Source of the DNA: Flavobacterium sp. 140616W15
Lineage (GTDB): Bacteria > Bacteroidota > Bacteroidia > Flavobacteriales > Flavobacteriaceae
Direction of reading: 5' to 3'
DNA: 64,000 nucleotides
NCBI RefSeq assembly: GCF_003668995.1
Contig: NZ_CP033068.1
Span: 3,534,001-3,598,000, forward strand
Numbering within the stretch: position 1 is the first letter of the stretch; every line of letters starts with the position of its first letter. Of this stretch, positions 58,342 to 64,000 are shown one piece after another. A model generated the notes under the pieces. It did not search any database. It was not told the DNA's origin and worked only from the letters and a program-made list of their open reading frames with translations. Position numbers and translations under genes: made by a program.

Positions 58342-59307
58342 ATGCAAGAGGAAGAGGAACGGTTCGTTCAAATAATAAAAGATAGTAACAGAAAACTTGT
58401 GATTTTAGAATTGTTATCCAATTTCTTTAATCACAAGGATCTTGTTGGTACCTTAATAAAAACAAAAATAATCCATACTCTTTTTCAAAACAACCGTTCA
58501 TTAGACATTAATAAATTAGAACTATTTCACATACAGTTTACTAACAGCCTCATTGATTTGTTTCAAAAAATCAAGAAATCAAAAGAACAAAACTATCTTT
58601 TAATTTCAGATGAAATATATATTAATGATGACATTATTTCAAAACTAAAATCAGAAATAGAAGAAACTAAGTTTACGAATCAAATGCGGGTTCATTCGCA
58701 AAATATGTCTAAAAAGATTGAGGAATTATACAACATATTTGTAGCTGATAAATCTGCTTTATTTAATTGGAATGAGATTACGATTTTTTCTGAAAGCGTT
58801 CAATCTGAATATTACAGAGAAATAAGTATTGATCAATATGAACAGCTCACTCGCTACAACAAAAGCTTGTATGAAAACTCATTTGCGAAATTTGAAAAAA
58901 AATTATTAGGCAGATTAAACATTCTAAAGTTCAAAATTAAATTTTTGTGTGGATTAGTTTGTAATAACGAGACAATTGAAGTCTACGAATTTAGAGATTC
59001 TAATGACAAATTTATTTATGTTGCCAATGATAAATCTTTCTATTTTTTAAATAGTGAAAATTCTCAAGGAATAGATTTATCGAAAAATAATTCTGCAAAA
59101 GAAGAAATTGTAATTCAACTAACAACTAAAAATGCAGATTTGAATTTAGAGCTTAGTACAATCAAATCAATACTTCCAGAAACTGTTCAGGAAGTATTAA
59201 AAGATTACTTAGACAAGATCTCTTCTGTTGATTTCCTAGATGATTTGCAGAATGTGGATGAACAAACAAATATTTTAAAAACAATGTTAAACATTAATAT
59301 TAATTAA
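58342..59307 (+). CDS. Uncharacterised Ter-cluster protein
   Basis: 321 residues with no recognised domain, signal peptide or membrane helix. The N-terminal 200 residues are helical and charged (NRKLVILELLSNFF, LELFHIQFTNSLIDLFQKIKK). A short beta-rich part follows (KIKFLCGLVCNNETIEVYEFRD, FIYVANDKSFYFLN) before C-terminal helices. It starts 24 nt after telA and ends 9 nt before TerD 3, so it is a member of the same transcript. It may be a TelA partner. Confidence 0.65.
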   Translation: MQEEEERFVQIIKDSNRKLVILELLSNFFNHKDLVGTLIKTKIIHTLFQNNRSLDINKLELFHIQFTNSLIDLFQKIKKSKEQNYLLISDEIYINDDIISKLKSEIEETKFTNQMRVHSQNMSKKIEELYNIFVADKSALFNWNEITIFSESVQSEYYREISIDQYEQLTRYNKSLYENSFAKFEKKLLGRLNILKFKIKFLCGLVCNNETIEVYEFRDSNDKFIYVANDKSFYFLNSENSQGIDLSKNNSAKEEIVIQLTTKNADLNLELSTIKSILPETVQEVLKDYLDKISSVDFLDDLQNVDEQTNILKTMLNININ

Positions 59308-59316
59308 AAGAATAAA

Positions 59317-59868
59317 ATGGCAATTAATTTAGAAAAAGGGCAAAGACAAAGTATCGATGCACCAAAATTTACTGTTGGATTAGGATGGGATAGTAATTCT
59401 AGTAGTACTGGAGAAGGTTTTGACTTAGATGCATCAGTCTTTTTAGTTGGTGCTAATGGCAAACTTCCTTCTGACAACCACTTTGTATATTATAACAATC
59501 TAAAATCACCAGATCAGGCAGTAGTGCATACTGGAGATAATTTAACTGGTGATGGTGATGGAGATGATGAAAAAATACAAATTGATTTATCAAAAATTGC
59601 TCCAGAAGTTTCTGAAATTTCATTTGTAGTTACTATTCATCATGCAGATACAAAAAGACAAAACTTTGGTCAAATAAGAAATTCATTTATCCGAATTCTA
59701 GATCAATCGAATGTAGAATTAGTTAAATACGAATTAGACGAAGATTTCTCCATAGAAACTGCTGTTGAATTTGGAAGAATTTACAAAAGAAACGACGAGT
59801 GGAAATTTGAAGCTGTTGGCGTAGGAATGAAAGGTGGTTTACAAGATTATATAAATAAATACAATTAA
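59317..59868 (+). CDS. TerD-family protein 3
   Basis: 183 residues. One TerD domain with GLGWDSNSSSTGEGFDLDAS, FVYYNNLKSPDQAVVHTGDN, GDGDDEKIQIDL, QNFGQIRNSFIRI and ELDEDFSIETAVEFGRIYKRNDEWKFEA, ending GLQDYINKYN. It is the closest relative of TerD 2 (56054) and forms the first half of the second TerD-TerZ pair. Confidence 0.95.
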   Translation: MAINLEKGQRQSIDAPKFTVGLGWDSNSSSTGEGFDLDASVFLVGANGKLPSDNHFVYYNNLKSPDQAVVHTGDNLTGDGDGDDEKIQIDLSKIAPEVSEISFVVTIHHADTKRQNFGQIRNSFIRILDQSNVELVKYELDEDFSIETAVEFGRIYKRNDEWKFEAVGVGMKGGLQDYINKYN

Positions 59869-59887
59869 CAAGAAACACTAAAAAAAC

Positions 59888-60547
59888 ATGGCAATTAACT
59901 TAACCAAAGGACAAAAAATTGATCTAAGAAAATCAAGTGGTGAAACATTAACAAATTTCTGCGTTGGTGTAAACTGGGGAGCAATTGAAACAAAAGGATT
60001 CCTCGGATTATCAAAAAATGTAAAAGATGTAGACTTAGATTTGAGTTGTATTCTTATTGATGACCAAAACAAACTTTGTGACCATTTATATTCTCCTTTA
60101 TACAGAATTGAAGCATTACAACAATTTGGTTTACCAAAAGGTAAATTATTAAGTGTTGATGGCGCTCTAAAACATACAGGTGATGATCTTGCTGGAGATA
60201 CAGGTGGTGATGATGGATTAGATAATGAAATTATAACTGTCGATTTATCAAAAGTAGATTCAAAAGTTAACCAAATATTTTTCTTCTTGAACAATGCAGG
60301 AAATGAAGATTTTTCTCAAATCCCTTATGCAAAAATCAGAATGTACGAAGGTACTCCAACAAGAGTAGTTTCAGAGTTTGCGTCATATAATGTCTCTGCT
60401 GATAGACAATATGTAAACAAGCGTTCAATAATTATGGGGAAACTTTACAAACGAAATAATGAATGGAAATTTAGTGCAATTGGAGATCCTACTGAAGATA
60501 CTTTCTTAGGACAAACAGTTCACAAGATTGTACAATCATACCTATAA
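59888..60547 (+). CDS. TerZ-like TerD-superfamily protein 2
   Basis: 219 residues. FCVGVNWGAIETKGFLG, VDLDLSCILIDDQNK, HTGDDLAGDTGGDDGLDNEIITVDLSKVD, NNAGNEDFSQIPYAKIRMYEGT and LYKRNNEWKFSAIGDPTED align with the TerZ-like gene at 56612. It has an extra segment of about 17 residues (RIEALQQFGLPKGKLLSVD) before the charged loop, and DLDLS replaces DLDAS in the acidic loop. A hairpin terminator lies 172 nt downstream. Confidence 0.9.
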   Translation: MAINLTKGQKIDLRKSSGETLTNFCVGVNWGAIETKGFLGLSKNVKDVDLDLSCILIDDQNKLCDHLYSPLYRIEALQQFGLPKGKLLSVDGALKHTGDDLAGDTGGDDGLDNEIITVDLSKVDSKVNQIFFFLNNAGNEDFSQIPYAKIRMYEGTPTRVVSEFASYNVSADRQYVNKRSIIMGKLYKRNNEWKFSAIGDPTEDTFLGQTVHKIVQSYL

Positions 60548-60718
60548 TAAAATCTAGTATTTTAGAGTACGAAAATGCATTATTTGCGTACAAGCGCATT
60601 CCATAATTAAAATTGTAAAGAAATTGAGTCTTCGCTCATCAAATGAGACAAGATCAATAATACACTTTAATTATGTTGTGATAACTTTATTAATTGGTTA
60701 GTGGAAAATTTTTCTCAT

Positions 60719-60747
60719 GAGCCCCATTCCTATTATTGGGGCTCTTT
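60719..60747 (+). terminator. Terminator after the second TerZ-like gene
   Basis: A GC-rich perfect 8-bp stem (60719-60726 with 60737-60744) with a 10-nt loop and three T. It divides the TerD part of the cluster from the VWA part. Confidence 0.7.
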
Positions 60748-60823
60748 ATAATCACTTAATAAACAAAAGGCAAATACAAACACATACAATACCCAATACT
60801 ATTTCATCCCTTAAAAGAAAAAA

Positions 60824-61462
60824 ATGAGAAGACTTCCCGTATACTTATTGCTAGATACTTCAGGTTCAATGTCAGGAGAGCCAATTGAAGCTGTAAAGAA
60901 TGGCGTTCAGATAATGATTAGTTCTTTGCGTCAAAATCCTCAAGCTATTGAAACCGCATTTTTAAGCATAATCACTTTTGATAGTACAGCTCAACAAATT
61001 GTGCCACTAACAGATTTAGCCTCTTTTCAGATGGTAGATATTAAAGCAACAGGAGTTACAGCTTTAGGAGAAGCTTTAAGATTAGTCGCTCATAAAATAG
61101 AAACTGAAGTTCAAAAAACAACTACCGAACAAAAGGGAGATTGGAAGCCTTTAGTTTTTATCATGACAGATGGAATCCCTACAGATAACTGGGAAAATGG
61201 CTTAAATGAATTTAAAAAATCAAAAGTAGCTTTTACAGTAGCATGTGCAGCAGGAAATGGTGCAGATACTAATGTTTTAAAGAAAATTACAGATAATGTA
61301 GTTAGTTTAGATACAGCAGACACTGCAACCATTGGTAAATTCTTTCAGTGGGTAACAGCTTCTATTGGCGTAAGTTCAACAAAACTAGAAGATTCAGGAA
61401 AGGAAATCACAAATTTCAAAGAATTACCTCCTCCTCCATCAGAACTTAATATTGTAGTTTAA
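60824..61462 (+). CDS. TerY-type von Willebrand A protein 1
   Basis: 212 residues made of one VWA domain. The MIDAS metal site is complete: DTSGS (D11, S13, S15), a Thr in ATGVTALGEAL and Asp in MTDGIPTD. No signal peptide or membrane helix, so it is cytosolic. It ends in the proline-rich tail PPPPSELNIVV that is repeated in VWA 2. TerY-type VWA proteins are thought to bind metal and TerD-type partners. It has a 276-nt leader region after the TerZ-like gene and its own promoter is likely. Confidence 0.93.
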   Translation: MRRLPVYLLLDTSGSMSGEPIEAVKNGVQIMISSLRQNPQAIETAFLSIITFDSTAQQIVPLTDLASFQMVDIKATGVTALGEALRLVAHKIETEVQKTTTEQKGDWKPLVFIMTDGIPTDNWENGLNEFKKSKVAFTVACAAGNGADTNVLKKITDNVVSLDTADTATIGKFFQWVTASIGVSSTKLEDSGKEITNFKELPPPPSELNIVV

Positions 61463-61612
61463 ATTCCTACTCTCGAAATACATCTAAAAAAGATTTTTAG
61501 AGTCTTCTTGAGCCAAACAGAATCATATAATACAAACAAGTGTTTCTACATAAAATAAACGTAGAACAAATTTAGTAATACAATTATTAAATCATTTTTT
61601 GCAAAAAATACG

Positions 61613-62248
61613 ATGAGAAGACTACCAGTATATTTTTTATTAGACACTTCCGGTTCAATGTATGGAGAACCAATTCAGGCATTAAATAATGCTTTGAGTG
61701 GCATGATTAACACGTTGCGTTCAGACGCACAAGCTTTAGATTCGCTTTGGATTAGTATTATAACTTTTGATAGAGAAGTAAAAGAAATTACTCCCTTAAC
61801 AGAGTTAGTAAACTTTCAGCTTCCAGAGATAACCTGCCCCCAAAGTGGACCAACAAATACTGGAGCAGGACTTGAGTTTATAATTGAAAAAGTAAAAACA
61901 GATGTTATAAAAGGCTCACCAACTCAAAAAGGAGATTGGAAACCGTTACTCTTTGTATTCACAGACGGAAAACCATCAGACATACAACTTTATAGACAAA
62001 AAACACCCGAAATTAAAAACCTGAATTTTGGAGCAATTGTTGGTTGTGCAGCTGGTCATATGGCCAACGACGATATTTTAAAAGAACTAACAGATAATGT
62101 CGTTCATTTAGACTCTACAGATAGCTCAACTCTGAAACAATTTTTTAAATGGGTTTCTGAAACTATCGAACAAGGCAATAAAAGTCAGGGAACAGGAGAA
62201 AGTGTAGCTTTGCCTCCACCGCCAAGCGAAATAACTATCGTAATTTAA
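61613..62248 (+). CDS. TerY-type von Willebrand A protein 2
   Basis: 211 residues, similar through its length to VWA 1. The MIDAS motif DTSGS, the GPTNTGAGLE Thr, and FTDGKPSD are intact. It ends in PPPPSEITIVI, nearly the same tail as VWA 1. The start is 150 nt after VWA 1. Downstream genes follow at 11 nt and with a 4-nt overlap, so it begins a tight group. Confidence 0.93.
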   Translation: MRRLPVYFLLDTSGSMYGEPIQALNNALSGMINTLRSDAQALDSLWISIITFDREVKEITPLTELVNFQLPEITCPQSGPTNTGAGLEFIIEKVKTDVIKGSPTQKGDWKPLLFVFTDGKPSDIQLYRQKTPEIKNLNFGAIVGCAAGHMANDDILKELTDNVVHLDSTDSSTLKQFFKWVSETIEQGNKSQGTGESVALPPPPSEITIVI

Positions 62249-62259
62249 TTTTTCTTTAA

Positions 62260-62715
62260 ATGATAGATATAATATTTAAACTTTCAACTTCGATTATTGA
62301 TGTAGCAAAATATGCAGATGAAGCCTATCATGAAGGAAAACCAGACATAGACTCAATAGTTTTAAACTCAACCGAAAGATTAGAACTCATGAATATAGAT
62401 AGTCTTGTTGTATGTTATCAATCAATAATAGTAAATGATTTTACAATTAAGAAGATAGAACAACTTTTGATCGATAATTATCAAAAAGAGCATTTATACA
62501 TAAGAGATATTATAACACGCAAGAACTGCATTTATATAAAAGCAATGCATGCTATTCCTTTTACAGATATAAATAAATGTTACGGGGCTACTTTTTCCAT
62601 TAATTATATGGAGTCCAATAATTGTATCTCTGTTTATGGGATTAAAACAAAAAATACAGAAGAAGAAGTTTTTAAGCAAATTGCAAATGAATTAATAACT
62701 ACCCTATCAAAATGA
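62260..62715 (+). CDS. Uncharacterised protein between VWA genes
   Basis: 151 residues with no recognised family. Sequence alternates helices and strands (VAKYADEAYHEGKPDIDSIVL, DSLVVCYQSIIVNDF, YIKAMHAIPFTDINKCYG, NCISVYGIKTKNTEEEVF), so it is a small alpha/beta soluble protein. Its TGA stop overlaps the next ATG in an ATGA junction. It probably belongs to the TerY module. Confidence 0.65.
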   Translation: MIDIIFKLSTSIIDVAKYADEAYHEGKPDIDSIVLNSTERLELMNIDSLVVCYQSIIVNDFTIKKIEQLLIDNYQKEHLYIRDIITRKNCIYIKAMHAIPFTDINKCYGATFSINYMESNNCISVYGIKTKNTEEEVFKQIANELITTLSK

Positions 62716-62963
62716 CACTTATCAAACTTTTCATCCAAATCCTAATAATTGGTTTATTTTTATATTCTAAGTTGCTCCCTTATAAAGATAAATTAAGTCC
62801 ACAATACAAAAAGATTTTTGACTTTTTCAATAGTATATTTTCGCCAATATTCAATTTTTTGAAAACCATCGTAAAGCCTTTTCAAGTTGGTATTGGATTA
62901 TCAGTTGATATGACACAAATTGTACTTTTAATTATTTTTTTAATGCTACTAAATTTCCTTTAA
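62712..62963 (+). CDS. Small membrane protein of the Ter cluster
   Basis: 83 residues with two hydrophobic segments (about 4-20 and 66-82) and an amphipathic middle part (YKKIFDFFNSIFSPIFNFLK). It starts in an ATGA overlap with the previous gene and ends one base before the TerY-C gene. It would place part of the VWA module at the membrane. YggT-like architecture is possible, but I do not claim the family. Confidence 0.65.
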   Translation: MTLIKLFIQILIIGLFLYSKLLPYKDKLSPQYKKIFDFFNSIFSPIFNFLKTIVKPFQVGIGLSVDMTQIVLLIIFLMLLNFL

Positions 62964-62964
62964 A

Positions 62965-64000
62965 ATGAGAAGATTACCTATATATTTTTTAATTGATATA
63001 TCCGAATCAATGGTAGGAGAACCTATTCAACAAGTTGAAGAGGGGTTAGCTACAATCATTCAAGCTTTAAAAACGGACCCTCATGCTCTAGAAACTGTAT
63101 TTGTTTCTATCATCGTTTTTGCTGGGCAACCTAAAACATTGGTCCCTTTACAAGAAATAGTTAGTTTTTACCCTCCTAAATTCCCAATTGGTAGCGGAAC
63201 CTCATTAAGCAAAGGATTGGGGCATTTAATGCATGAATTGAGAACAAATATCGTTAAGACTACTTATGAAATGAAAGGCGATTGGAAACCAATTGTATTT
63301 TTATTTACAGATGGAGTTCCTACAGATGATAGTAAAGCGGCGATTAATGAATGGAAACTTAATTGGCAAAAAACAGCTAATCTAATTGCAATTTCTTTTG
63401 GAAACGAAACAGACACAAACCTTTTAGGTGAATTAACCGAAAACGTTTTACATTTTAAAAACACAAATGTTCAATCCTATAAAGAATTCTTTAAATGGGT
63501 TACAGATTCTATAAAGACAAGTAGTATAAGTGTCGAAAGCAACTCGACAGGATTCGAATTAGCAAAATTAGATGGAGAAACACTTTCAAAAATAGATTTA
63601 ACAAAATCAGAACCAAATCGTCAGTATGTAGATGATAATTTTGTGGTGTTAAACGGAAAATGTCAAAATACCAAAAGACCTTATTTGATGAAATACCGCA
63701 AAACAATTGCTCCGTCAATTTATGCCGGTATCGAATTATCGTCTAAAAACTATAAGCTGGTCGGAGCATATCAAGTTGACAATTCTTATTTTGAACTAGC
63801 AGACACCACTAATTTTAGCAATAAAGTAAATACCGATGAACTCATAGGAGGTCCAACATGTCCTTGTTGTGGCAATCAGATAGCGTTTGCCGTTTGTGTT
63901 TGTAGCAAAATACATTGTATTGGTGACGAGGACATAAGTACTTGTCCGTGGTGTAACAATCAAGGAACTTATGGCGCTAGTGGCGAAGGTGGTTTTGATG
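62965..64000 (+). CDS. TerY-type VWA protein with C-terminal TerY-C zinc domain, 3' end outside the window
   Basis: At least 345 residues, open to the edge. A VWA domain like the two upstream proteins starts MRRLPIYFLIDISES (MIDAS D11, S13, S15; Gly14 is Glu), with FTDGVPTDDS later. After a linker, residues about 210-290 form a second beta-rich region. Residues about 299-335 have the cysteine pattern GGPTCPCCGNQIAFAVCVC ... HC ... CPWCNNQG, the TerY-C metal-binding domain. It is the only VWA protein here with the zinc module and likely the sensor or scaffold of the group. It begins one base after the membrane gene. Confidence 0.9.
   Translation, partial: MRRLPIYFLIDISESMVGEPIQQVEEGLATIIQALKTDPHALETVFVSIIVFAGQPKTLVPLQEIVSFYPPKFPIGSGTSLSKGLGHLMHELRTNIVKTTYEMKGDWKPIVFLFTDGVPTDDSKAAINEWKLNWQKTANLIAISFGNETDTNLLGELTENVLHFKNTNVQSYKEFFKWVTDSIKTSSISVESNSTGFELAKLDGETLSKIDLTKSEPNRQYVDDNFVVLNGKCQNTKRPYLMKYRKTIAPSIYAGIELSSKNYKLVGAYQVDNSYFELADTTNFSNKVNTDELIGGPTCPCCGNQIAFAVCVCSKIHCIGDEDISTCPWCNNQGTYGASGEGGFD

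Overview
The window is AT-rich chromosomal DNA from a member of the Bacteroidota, most probably a Flavobacterium or close relative. Supporting signs are many TAnnTTTG-type -7 boxes a few bases upstream of start codons, a SusC/SusD/SusE maltodextrin locus, a secreted amylase with a C-terminal type IX secretion sorting domain, GH97 and GH65 enzymes, POT transporters paired with DPP IV, and LptC and CoaX genes with flavobacterial-looking sequences. No insertion sequence, CRISPR array, rRNA or replication origin was seen.

Layout. 1-3.4 kb: the end of a DUF1266 gene, comEC, and a thioredoxin-fold paralogue that lacks the CxxC motif. 3.6-11.6 kb (minus): a peptide-use operon of DPP IV, three POT peptide transporters and a thioredoxin. 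11.8-14.2 kb (plus): HMG-CoA reductase and a GHMP kinase, the first mevalonate block. 14.4-20.7 kb (minus): an envelope operon of coaX, an outer-membrane barrel, lptC, a small membrane protein, a CBS-domain protein and a PpiD-like foldase. 20.8-21.1 kb: two tandem, almost identical tRNA-Phe units. 21.5-23.2 kb: an MHS-family transporter and a small membrane protein. 23.3-42.3 kb: a maltodextrin/starch locus in which secreted amylase, SusE, SusD and SusC (minus) diverge from a LacI-type regulator, sugar transporter, beta-phosphoglucomutase, maltose phosphorylase, GH97 glucosidase and a second amylase (plus). 42.5-47.3 kb: mixed housekeeping and paralogue genes. 47.4-51.4 kb: the second mevalonate block (diphosphate decarboxylase, mevalonate-kinase-like GHMP kinase, UbiA prenyltransferase), interrupted by a toxin-antitoxin pair. 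51.5-53.2 kb: a pseudouridine synthase and a DUF937-like gene.

53.9-64 kb holds the most unusual region: a Ter (tellurite/stress response) cluster on the plus strand. Its order is TerD, HAD-fold protein, phosphoribosyltransferase-like protein, TerD, TerZ-like, TelA, a protein of unknown family, TerD, TerZ-like, then two short von Willebrand A (TerY-type) proteins, two small unknown proteins, and a third TerY-type protein with a cysteine-rich TerY-C domain that runs off the window. Gaps of 2-25 nt join most genes from the HAD gene to the second TerZ-like gene. The layout fits the Ter-linked biosynthetic (HAD plus PRTase) and metal-sensing (VWA plus TerD) modules described by comparative genomics. 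Several members have no family I can name.

A second theme is base-level quality. Six apparent frameshifts in five otherwise well-conserved genes (a POT transporter, the CBS protein twice, SusC, UbiA and the Ter-cluster HAD) are each repaired by adding one A or T to an A/T run. That pattern suggests homopolymer under-calling in the assembly rather than real gene decay. I therefore annotate these loci as single genes.
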